Of a stretch of DNA of 63,684 nt, positions 19,001 to 25,249 are shown piece after piece. Both the position numbers and the translations under genes were made by a program. Below the pieces are notes generated by a model that saw only the letters and a program-made list of their open reading frames with translations, was not told the DNA's origin and searched no databases. Each line of letters opens with the position of its first letter. The stretch's first letter is position 1. This stretch comes from Lysobacteraceae bacterium (GTDB lineage Bacteria; Pseudomonadota; Gammaproteobacteria; Xanthomonadales; Xanthomonadaceae): the NCBI GenBank assembly GCA_028868545.1, contig JAGWUF010000007.1, forward strand, positions 1 to 63,684, written 5' to 3'.

Positions 19001-21274
19001 AACGGCGGCACGATTCGCGTGACCGGCACCAGCGCCGGTGGTGTGGGTGTGCAGCTGGGCGATGGCAGCAATCCCTTCGTGATTGGCAGTGGTGGCGGTG
19101 CCATCACCCTCAGTGGCACCGGCGTGAATGCCGGTGTGCTGATGCAGAACAACCAAGTCACCACTGGCGGTGGCGCATTGGCCATCACCGGCAGCGGCGG
19201 CGCACTGGGCGTGTCGATGATGGGCGGCAGCGTGAACAGTGGCGGCGGCAACCTTGACGTGAACGGCACGGCCTCGGCCAGTGGTGGTGTGGGGGTCGAC
19301 CTCGATGCAAGTCTGGCCGCTGCGGCAGGTGCCGTGCGGGTGCAGGGGATTGCCGCCTCCGGCAGCGGCCTTCGGTTCGGGCCGGCTTCGGGGATTTCCA
19401 CCACCACGGGTGGGATCAGCTTGACGGGTGTGGGTGCCGACAGTGGCATGACCATCGCGGGTGGCACCTTTACCACCAGCAGCGGCCATATCGATCTGCG
19501 CGGGCGCAGCACGGCCGCCAATTCCGATGGCCTGGTCATCGGCAATGGCGTGTCCATCAGCAGCAACGGCGGCGGGATCGCGTTGAGCGGGGAGGGCAGC
19601 AATGCCGGCCTGCGGCTGGGCAGTGGTGCCGTGGTCGATGCCGGCAACAGCCTGATCATCCTTCGCGCTGCCAACACCGGCGCCGGCGATGCACTGGTGC
19701 TGGATGGCAACCTGCGCAGTGGGCTGGGCGTGAACCTGCGCCCGGGCGGTGTGGATGCCAATGGCAGTCTGTATGACCGCGTGGATGACCAGATCCTGCT
19801 GGGCAGCGGCAATGGCTTTGCTCTCAGCAACGCTGAACTGGCACGGATCAGCGCGCCCGAGATCGTGGTGGGCAGCAATCAGCATGCCGGCACGATCCTG
19901 GTGCAGGAGGCCATTACCCGCAATGGCAACCTGACCTTGCAAAACGGCGGCGGCAGCGGCGGCATCAACCTGCAATCGGGGATCGATGTCGGCAATTACA
20001 CCCTGGCATTGAGCAGTGGCGGCAGCATCATCCAGAGTGCCAGTGCCGCTTTGCATGCGCACAGCCTGCTGGCGAGTGCGGGGGGGGATGTCTTGCTGGG
20101 TACCGCCCAGAATGATGTGGCCAGCACCACCCTGGCAGGTTCCGCAGGCGGCAATTTCCAGTTCACCGATGTCAATGCACTGGCCGTCGGTACGGTCTCG
20201 GCCACCGGCTTCAACGCCGGCACCGGGCAGCTGTCCAGCATGGGCGCCTCCGGCGTCACGGCCGGCGGGGATGTGTTGATCCGCAATCTGGCCGGCGACC
20301 TCACGCTCAACGCCGACGTGCGCGGCGTGAACATCGATCTGGTCACCGCCGGTCGCCTGCAGAATCCGGCAGGCGCGCAATTGTTTGCCAGTGGAGACTG
20401 GCGCGTCTGGGCCAGCTCCTGGAACGGCGAGACCCGCGGCGGTCTGGCGGGGGATGGTGCCCTGCCCAACCTGTATGGGTGCGCCTATCTGGGCGCATGC
20501 GGCGTCAGTGTCGGCACCGGCGACAACCACTTCATCTATGTGCAGCAGCCGGTCGCCACCATTACCTTCGGCAATGCCACGCGCGAATACGGGCTGGACA
20601 ATCCCGCGTTCACCTACCTGGTGACGGGCGCCATCCTGGGCGATACCGCCGGCGGTATCGTCAGCGGCACCGCCAGCTCGGTGGGAACCAAGGGCAGCGA
20701 TGTGGGGAACTACGCCATCGCCGGCAATTTCACATCGCCCGCCGGCTACATCCTCCAGTTGGTGCCGGGTGTCCTGAGCATCACGCCCGCCACGCTGGTA
20801 TTCACCGCCGATCCCTTCGTGCGTTACCTGGGCAGCGCCAATCCCCTGTTCAGCGGGACGGTGACCGGGTTCCGCAACGGGGATACGCAGCAGAGTGTCT
20901 TCGGCACCGGCGCGGTGTGGTCGTCACCTGCAGGAGCGCTCTCGCCGGTGGGCTACTACCCCATCGTGGGCGGCACCAGTGCGAAGAACTATGTCTTCGT
21001 GCAGGCACCGGGGAATGCCACCGCCTTGCAGGTCATTCCTCTGCCGCAGCTGTCCTCGACGCCGGTGGACTTCATTCGGGAAACGGTGGATACCTACGTG
21101 TACGACCGCAATTTCGGGTCGGCGCCGGTTTGCGCGGTCAATGCCAGCATGGCTGACCAGCAGTTGGCATCGGCAGGCGACGGGTTGGCCAACGAGTGGT
21201 CGAAGGTGCGGTCGCGGCCCAACCTGACCAATTGCTTCGACAGTGAAAGGCGCACCAGTTGCGGGGATTTCTGA
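16025..21274 (+). CDS. TpsA exoprotein (filamentous-haemagglutinin-like, MBG C-terminus)
   Basis: A 1749-residue secreted protein. An extended signal region with RRRR precedes a hydrophobic stretch and cleavage near residue 37. The TPS domain follows, with NWGDFSIG at residues 71-78 and the INPAG motif at 124-128, both signatures for TpsB recognition. Residues about 200-1500 are Gly/Ser/Asn/Thr-rich, of the type 'sGGGnI-l-G-a', which should fold as a long right-handed beta-helix. From about 1505 two MBG/YDG-like domains follow (FGNATREYGLDNPAF and FTADPFVRYLGSANPLF). The last 60 residues carry three cysteines (VCAV, NCFD, SCGD). It is probably an adhesin or surface fibre. No toxin domain is visible. 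Large antisense frames inside this gene are compositional artefacts. Confidence 0.88.
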   Translation: MSTNMTNRKQLNGLRRRRLASALVAALAVPAMPALAQSLPDAGTVVSGNASIENAGTTMLITQTTKGAIINWGDFSIGYGYGVTFDQQFGAGSVTLNRVIGGGYGISPSFIEGNITANGSVFLINPAGVSFTSSAVVNVGSLVASTIDLSDDNFNYGVATGHYQFDPMTATGDQSITVNMGAQINTTAAGTVALLGRQVLNQGDITTPGGSVLFGSAESVTLDFQGDGLTMLTIQGPGIAKPGSFGCPMMPCPGPVNPALINTGTITADGGQILMRTAMTAGGAGGMIIAGGTLRARSLATRSGRVELTTDSVAILGAPGVLTDTGTDFTAGVIDIDGGAYKGGSVLIQGNQITLVNNADTTNGIPATVGSSIRADGAAGGGSIQLQSATTVTLNPLSWLSANGVSGAGGDIQITAAGGISLYGELSASSKGASGGNILLDAGTGTLSLDGNVTAVGSVNGGRITATGYDLLLAPGYSINASGGAGAGGSIALTAANYLAAYGQLRARGGSAGGAIVTRSGGLFDLRGLQVDAGATGTAGSWTLDAPSLTVVHGSAIGNPDAPVYGTNLQDAEINNAFYNGTSVILNSNADVQLSNAQILSSNAANLAFTVNAAGGISGTGFSIAGSNGALGMVFNANSAGGSPNAGGIDFSSGSLVSMGGNISMYGQSDPANGFASSAGNGIALAGMTVNSGGGNMLLRGSSTGSRGSSAGVLVANSTLNAGSGGMSIYGNGGGPASGVRINGSNLAVGLQGIRIEGHSTNADGLIAQASGVMVAGGNIDLIGTGAGIGVFFDGGLSSGGGAIRVHGEGGSGGGTTVTGAIASAGGLIDVFGSSLGASGLVLGGSGYGGVTSGGGNILLQGQGATGGVILNRGKISGNTVDSAGGSLTVLGTASGAGAVGTAIDGLTLQSASGALSVTGNAAQGVGITFANGAGVSTTTGAIGLHGTGATFGLDVANGAIQTNSGNITLDGTATAVNAVAGVRVTGNGLTTNGGTIRVTGTSAGGVGVQLGDGSNPFVIGSGGGAITLSGTGVNAGVLMQNNQVTTGGGALAITGSGGALGVSMMGGSVNSGGGNLDVNGTASASGGVGVDLDASLAAAAGAVRVQGIAASGSGLRFGPASGISTTTGGISLTGVGADSGMTIAGGTFTTSSGHIDLRGRSTAANSDGLVIGNGVSISSNGGGIALSGEGSNAGLRLGSGAVVDAGNSLIILRAANTGAGDALVLDGNLRSGLGVNLRPGGVDANGSLYDRVDDQILLGSGNGFALSNAELARISAPEIVVGSNQHAGTILVQEAITRNGNLTLQNGGGSGGINLQSGIDVGNYTLALSSGGSIIQSASAALHAHSLLASAGGDVLLGTAQNDVASTTLAGSAGGNFQFTDVNALAVGTVSATGFNAGTGQLSSMGASGVTAGGDVLIRNLAGDLTLNADVRGVNIDLVTAGRLQNPAGAQLFASGDWRVWASSWNGETRGGLAGDGALPNLYGCAYLGACGVSVGTGDNHFIYVQQPVATITFGNATREYGLDNPAFTYLVTGAILGDTAGGIVSGTASSVGTKGSDVGNYAIAGNFTSPAGYILQLVPGVLSITPATLVFTADPFVRYLGSANPLFSGTVTGFRNGDTQQSVFGTGAVWSSPAGALSPVGYYPIVGGTSAKNYVFVQAPGNATALQVIPLPQLSSTPVDFIRETVDTYVYDRNFGSAPVCAVNASMADQQLASAGDGLANEWSKVRSRPNLTNCFDSERRTSCGDF

Positions 21275-21327
21275 GCCGGCAGGAAACTTGTACAAGCGCT
21301 GTCATGCAAGGCCTGGTCTAGGCCGAA

Positions 21328-21347
21328 CGGGGTATCGAAATGCCCCG
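21328..21347. other. Hairpin between tpsA and the ompA-like gene
   Basis: CGGGGTAT-CGAA-ATGCCCCG can form an 8-pair stem with one G-U pair and a CGAA loop. No T run follows, so it is a weak terminator at best. It may instead be an operator or an mRNA-stability structure. GGTCTAGGCCG lies just upstream at 21315-21325; similar GGTCTA-type sequences occur near other T6SS genes. Confidence 0.4.
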
Positions 21348-21448
21348 ATGCATGACGCACACTGGCGTAGTGCAGGCTGCGGCCTGACGTGCGCCCAACG
21401 CATGGACACCATCCGGCCACATGGCCGCAATTTGATGAGGAAGCGACG

Positions 21449-22045
21449 ATGAACATGAAGACGATTTTGCATGGCGCCTTGCTGGTCGCCCTGGTGGCCG
21501 GGTTCGGAAACGTGCTGGCGCAGGACGCCCAGAAAGCACCGCAGCAGGCACAGGACGCACCATCGGTGGATTCCATCATCGGCAGCCTCAAGACCGACAA
21601 TGCCGAGCAGTCGGCCGGCCAGACCCGTGCCCTGCGCCCGGGTGCTGCCTCGATGGCCACCACTGCGCCGGCACCTGCGCCGGTGGCCACCAAGCCGGCC
21701 AAGCCGGCGTCGATCAACATGCAGATCAATTTCGACTTCAATTCCGACGCGATCTCGGGCAGTTCCGAGCGCACCATGGCCAACCTGGCGGCGGCGCTGG
21801 CATCCCCCCAGCTGCAGGATCGCAAGTTCACCGTGATCGGCCACACCGATGGCAAGGGCTCCGCCGAATACAACAAGGCACTGTCCGATCGTCGCGCCAA
21901 TTCGGTGCGCCGTTATCTGATCGATCATGGCGTAGCCGCCTCGCGGCTGCATTCCATCGGCAAGGGCAAGAGCGCGCTGCTGAACAAGGACGACCCGTTT
22001 GCAGCTGAAAACCGTCGGGTCGAGATTCTCGCAACGGGCGGCTGA
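21449..22045 (+). CDS. OmpA-like peptidoglycan-associated protein
   Basis: A 198-residue exported protein. A signal peptide (MKTILHGALLVALVAGFGNVLAQ) is followed by a low-complexity linker with Ala/Pro/Lys repeats. The OmpA C-terminal domain spans residues about 90-195: INFDFNSDAISGSS, VIGHTDGKGSAEYNKALSDRRANSVRRYL and ENRRVEI. The TDG-G--EYN--LS-RRA pattern and the conserved Asp/Arg pair bind meso-diaminopimelate of peptidoglycan. Because TssL of this cluster lacks such a domain, this protein could supply the cell-wall anchor; that is an inference. It is followed 31 bases later by the DUF4280 gene, probably in one transcript. Confidence 0.88.
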   Translation: MNMKTILHGALLVALVAGFGNVLAQDAQKAPQQAQDAPSVDSIIGSLKTDNAEQSAGQTRALRPGAASMATTAPAPAPVATKPAKPASINMQINFDFNSDAISGSSERTMANLAAALASPQLQDRKFTVIGHTDGKGSAEYNKALSDRRANSVRRYLIDHGVAASRLHSIGKGKSALLNKDDPFAAENRRVEILATGG

Positions 22046-22076
22046 TCGATTTCGTTGCATTCAGGGGCTGCCGGAC

Positions 22077-22466
22077 GTGCCGATTCAAGTTGTCAACCTG
22101 GCGACCTTGGCCTGCATCTTCGGGGCAGCCCCTTCCACCTTGATGGTCACGCCTGAAAAGCGCGTGCTGTCGGGCACGCAACCAGCGGCGAACATCATGG
22201 ACTTCATTCCGATGAAGAACATCATGCCGTTTGGCATGTGCATGACACCCAGCAATCCGATGGTGGCTGCGGCCACCTCTGCGGCGATGGGCGTGCTGAC
22301 GCCGCAGCCCTGCCTGCCGGTCGTGACCACCCCGTGGAAAGCAGGGGCACCCACGGTGTTGATCAGTGGCATGCCCGCATTGGACAACATCAGCACCAAT
22401 CAGTGCATGTGGGGTGGTGTGATCACGATCGTTAATCCCGGGCAAATGACGGAGATGGTTCCCTGA
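22077..22466 (+). CDS. DUF4280-type PAAR-like protein
   Basis: A 129-residue protein starting at GTG (22077); the frame is open upstream inside ompA, but the homologous part begins at VPIQVVNLATLACIFG. Repeated features are typical of DUF4280: Cys-containing FGMCMTPSNPMV, a Pro/Cys stretch TPQPCLP, LISGMPALDNIS, and the C-terminal CMWGGVITIVNPGQ. DUF4280 proteins are PAAR-like and are expected to sharpen the VgrG spike tip of a T6SS. No classical PAAR gene is seen in the window, so this is the best candidate tip. It has no toxin extension. Confidence 0.75.
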   Translation: MPIQVVNLATLACIFGAAPSTLMVTPEKRVLSGTQPAANIMDFIPMKNIMPFGMCMTPSNPMVAAATSAAMGVLTPQPCLPVVTTPWKAGAPTVLISGMPALDNISTNQCMWGGVITIVNPGQMTEMVP

Positions 22467-22585
22467 TGTCACGCGGATGCAAGACGGCGTGGCTGCGTCC
22501 CCGGGATGTGCGCAGAACACGCGGGGGGAGGCTCTTGTCGTGCAGGCCGGCAGGTTCACCCGGCGGGCGTCAGCTCGGAGCGATG

Positions 22586-22612
22586 AAAAAGGCGGCCTTG
22601 AGCCGCCTTTTT
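22586..22612. terminator. Bidirectional terminator between convergent genes
   Basis: Stem AAAAAGGCGGC/GCCGCCTTTTT, 11 pairs, loop CTTGA. It has a T run on both strands and lies between the DUF4280 gene (plus) and the Ala-rich protein gene (minus), so it should end both transcripts. The remaining bases of the 171-base gap show nothing else. Confidence 0.88.
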
Positions 22613-22637
22613 CCTGCTTGCGTGGGTCGAGCCAGAC

Positions 22638-24194
22638 TCACCCGCGCAAGTTGCCCAGCGAGCTGGCCGCGTTGCCGATTGCCTGGCCTGCACCTGCGAT
22701 GGCCGACTGTGCGCCGGCAACTGCGTCGCTGGCGGCCTGGGCTGCAGCATTGCTGGCCTGGCCCACGGCCGCCTGGGCAGTAGCCACCGCCTGATGTGCC
22801 GTCTGGCCTGCCGTGTTCATCGCGTCCTGTGCGGCTGTTTGTGCGGTACTCAAAGCCCCTTGCGCAGCATTGTTCAATGCTTGTTGCGCCTGTTGTGCGG
22901 CCTGGTTGGCCTGTGTCAGTACCTGCTGGGCCATCTGATTGGCTTGCTGCTGGGCCTGCTCGGCCGCTTTCTCGGCGGTATCCAGCGCTTGCTGGGCTGC
23001 ATCGCCGGCTTTTTGCTGCACCGAGTCCACGGCGGCCATGGCCTTGTCCACGGTGCCATTGACGGTATCGTTGACTTGATCCTTGGCTTTGTTGACGGCG
23101 GATTTTGCTTGATCGATGGCTGTTTTCGCCGTGTCCCGCACCGCGTCCTGCGCCTGCTTGACGGCCCCTTTGGCGGTATCGATGGCGCCGTGTGCCGCCT
23201 GATTGGCGGTGGCTTGCGCATCATCCAGTGCAGTCATCGCCCGATCCATCTGCGACAACGCCTGATCGGCCAGGCCATCGGCCCTGTCCAGCATGTCGCT
23301 GGCTTGATCCAGCATCGGCCCGGCCACGTTCTGCAGGGCATTGACGGCATTCCCCAGTGCATTGTTGGCGGCGGCGGCGCGCCGTGCCAATGCGTCGCGC
23401 AGGGCATTGACATAGGGACAGCTGGACGCGGGCAGGTCGACGGGCAGGTTGGGGAACGAAGTGGGCAGTGCGTCCAATGCACCGGCAATGCCGCCAAGCG
23501 CGTCACGTGCACGATCGAGAACGGCCGAGCGCGCCTGCTCCAGCGCATGGGTGGCGGCATTGCGCAGCAGATCCTGGGCGCGGTCGATGGCACGATTGGC
23601 CGAATCAAGCGCATTGTTCACGCCGTTTTCGACCAGATCGGTGGCACGATCCACCATGCCCATCGCCCGGTTGATTTGTTCCTGGGCGGCCTGTTCTGCC
23701 GTCGCCATGGCATCTTCCAGCGCCTTGTTGGCGGTATCCAGCGCGCCCTTCACCATGTTTCTGGCTTGTTGCTGGGCAGAGTCAACGGCGGCATTGGCCT
23801 GATTGAGCGCGTTCTGGGCTGCGGCGCCGGCCTGCTGGCGGGCTTGATCCAGGGCCGTGTTGGCCTGCGCCAATGCCTTGTTCGCCATGTCGTTGGCGGC
23901 ATTGCGGGCGCTGTCCAGGGCGGTATTGGCCTGCTGCAACGCGCCCTGTGCCGCGGCACCGGCTTGCGCCATGGCCGACTGTGCCGCTTTCTGCGCTTCG
24001 GCAATCGCGTTGTTGGCGGCACCTGCCGCCGCCGTTGTGGCGTTGGAAACGGCGGTTTGTGCTTCGGTGATGGCACCCTGCGCGGTATTGGCGGCTTGCT
24101 TGGTGGCGGCAGAGGCCGCTTGCTGCGCCTGCTGCACGGCCCCTCCTGCGGCGGCACCGATGCTGGAAAGCCCTTCGGTCAAGGATTCGAACAT
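22638..24194 (-). CDS. Ala-rich coiled repeat protein in vgrG cargo position
   Basis: A 518-residue protein made almost wholly of Ala, Gln, Asn, Asp and Lys helical repeats of the type 'A-n-A-d-A-q-q-A', with a period near 11 residues. This resembles LEA-like or apolipophorin-like amphipathic helices. The only break is near residues 253-275 (LPTSFPNLPVDLPASSCPYV), which holds its only cysteine. There is no signal peptide or transmembrane segment. I do not recognise a family with a known function. Gene order is vgrG, DUF4123, 118-residue protein, then this gene, all close together; in many T6SS islands this position holds the adaptor-loaded effector. It may be a cargo, a scaffold, or a desiccation-type protein. 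The ATG at 24194 gives MFESLTEGL; the longer frame overlaps the upstream gene. Confidence 0.65.
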   Translation of the reverse strand: MFESLTEGLSSIGAAAGGAVQQAQQAASAATKQAANTAQGAITEAQTAVSNATTAAAGAANNAIAEAQKAAQSAMAQAGAAAQGALQQANTALDSARNAANDMANKALAQANTALDQARQQAGAAAQNALNQANAAVDSAQQQARNMVKGALDTANKALEDAMATAEQAAQEQINRAMGMVDRATDLVENGVNNALDSANRAIDRAQDLLRNAATHALEQARSAVLDRARDALGGIAGALDALPTSFPNLPVDLPASSCPYVNALRDALARRAAAANNALGNAVNALQNVAGPMLDQASDMLDRADGLADQALSQMDRAMTALDDAQATANQAAHGAIDTAKGAVKQAQDAVRDTAKTAIDQAKSAVNKAKDQVNDTVNGTVDKAMAAVDSVQQKAGDAAQQALDTAEKAAEQAQQQANQMAQQVLTQANQAAQQAQQALNNAAQGALSTAQTAAQDAMNTAGQTAHQAVATAQAAVGQASNAAAQAASDAVAGAQSAIAGAGQAIGNAASSLGNLRG

Positions 24195-24196
24195 GG

Positions 24197-24553
24197 TCAG
24201 CCCCCTTGTGCCCGACGAAAATCGCTGTAGGCGGCGGCGGTCCACATTTCGATCAGCAGGGCACGGTCGATCTGGGAGCTGCTGCGATCGGCCAGGATGC
24301 CGACGATGGAGGGGTCACCTGCGACCCGGTCGTTTCCGAACAGGGAACAGGCCAGTGCATAGGAGGCAATGGCGCGCTGGGTCTTGAGGCCTGCCTTCTG
24401 GCAATGGGCGATCACCGCGTCCAGTTCGGCATCGAGCTGGTCCAGCTGCAGCGGGGCCTTGCCACCGAGATGGCGATTGAGGAAGTCGGCCAGATTGTTG
24501 CGCAACTGGGTCTGGCCGATGACGGACAGTTGCTTGCGGTCGAGCTCGAGCAT
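24197..24553 (-). CDS. Small helical protein beside the DUF4123 adaptor
   Basis: A 118-residue soluble protein beginning MLELDRKQLSVIGQTQL. The pattern LRNNLADFLNRHLGG, then AVIAHCQKAGLKTQRAIASYALACSLFG, a Gly-Asp-Pro-IVGIL block and DRALLIEMWTAA resembles the small all-helical proteins often found between DUF4123 and effector genes in VgrG loci. The gene lies 13 bases after the DUF4123 stop and 2 bases before the start of the Ala-rich protein gene, so the three are almost surely co-translated. It may help to load cargo or protect against it; neither can be shown from sequence. Confidence 0.65.
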   Translation of the reverse strand: MLELDRKQLSVIGQTQLRNNLADFLNRHLGGKAPLQLDQLDAELDAVIAHCQKAGLKTQRAIASYALACSLFGNDRVAGDPSIVGILADRSSSQIDRALLIEMWTAAAYSDFRRAQGG

Positions 24554-24566
24554 GATCCTGCCGCTC

Positions 24567-25232
24567 CTAGGCTGCAGCCGAAAGCGGTAACGTTGCCAGG
24601 GACTGCTGGTTGTCGCGCGAAAAATACAACGCGTGGTCGGTCTCGCGGGATTCCACGTAGCAGCCGTGGATGGGGCCGAAGAATTGCTTGTGCTGCTGCG
24701 GGTCGAAGTGGGGCACCACGGTACGGAAGGCGCGTGGGTCATAGAACCTGAACAGCATGGATTCACCACCCGGGGCCGCAACGCGCAGGATCCTGCGCAG
24801 GTGCGAGCGCAATGCCAGCATGGATGTGTCGGCATCGGTGACCAGCACGATGCCCCAGTGGGCATTCCAGCCATCCCGCAAAGCCATCTGGGCGGCGGCA
24901 GAGCCGTGCTTCAGCTGCACCAGATAGGGCGCAACGGCGGCCAGCATGGGATCGAGGTCGCCGGAAAACAGGCACATGGCTTCGGCAGCATTCTTCTGCA
25001 GCAGCGCGGGCAGGCCGTCGATGCTGGCTCCGTCCAGCACGGCAAAGGCGGGGCGCCCCTGGCCGAAAATCGTGCGCTGCAATTGTTCGAACTGTCCCTG
25101 ACCAATCACGAAGACGCTTCCGTTGTATGACCTTGCATGAGAGTGGCCCGTGCCGGCTTCTCCCCTCCCCCAAGTGGTGAAGTTTCCCGGGTACATCTGC
25201 TCAATACGCAAGGCTGGGTTGAATCCGGACAT
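24567..25232 (-). CDS. DUF4123 T6SS adaptor/chaperone
   Basis: A 221-residue protein with a DUF4123-type core: NGSVFVIGQGQFEQLQ, FAVLDGASIDGLPALLQ, YLVQLKHGSAAA, HWGIVLVTDADTSMLALRSHLRRI and LFRFYDPRAFRTVVPHFDPQQHKQFFGPI. The FR-YDPR motif is the family hallmark. DUF4123 proteins (Tap/TEC) attach specific cargo to a cognate VgrG. The ATG at 25232 was chosen because the frame further upstream enters vgrG; the gap to the vgrG stop is 17 bases. Its cargo is probably one of the two genes downstream. Confidence 0.88.
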   Translation of the reverse strand: MSGFNPALRIEQMYPGNFTTWGRGEAGTGHSHARSYNGSVFVIGQGQFEQLQRTIFGQGRPAFAVLDGASIDGLPALLQKNAAEAMCLFSGDLDPMLAAVAPYLVQLKHGSAAAQMALRDGWNAHWGIVLVTDADTSMLALRSHLRRILRVAAPGGESMLFRFYDPRAFRTVVPHFDPQQHKQFFGPIHGCYVESRETDHALYFSRDNQQSLATLPLSAAA

Positions 25233-25249
25233 CGCTGCACCTGCCCTGT

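Noticed and set aside
18000-19700. Possible CRISPR-like or tandem DNA repeats in tpsA
   Set aside because: The repeats are degenerate protein-level beta-helix repeats without constant repeat and spacer lengths.
16627-20530. Several long minus-strand frames inside tpsA (up to 859 codons)
   Set aside because: They mirror the Gly/Ser/Thr repeat composition of the high-G+C sense strand, have Pro/Ala-rich translations and no ribosome sites.
22794-24230. 478-codon plus-strand frame opposite the Ala-rich protein
   Set aside because: Its Cys/Gly/Leu-rich translation is what Ala/Gln repeats give in antisense. The minus-strand frame has a good start, tight spacing to the DUF4123 genes and a terminator.
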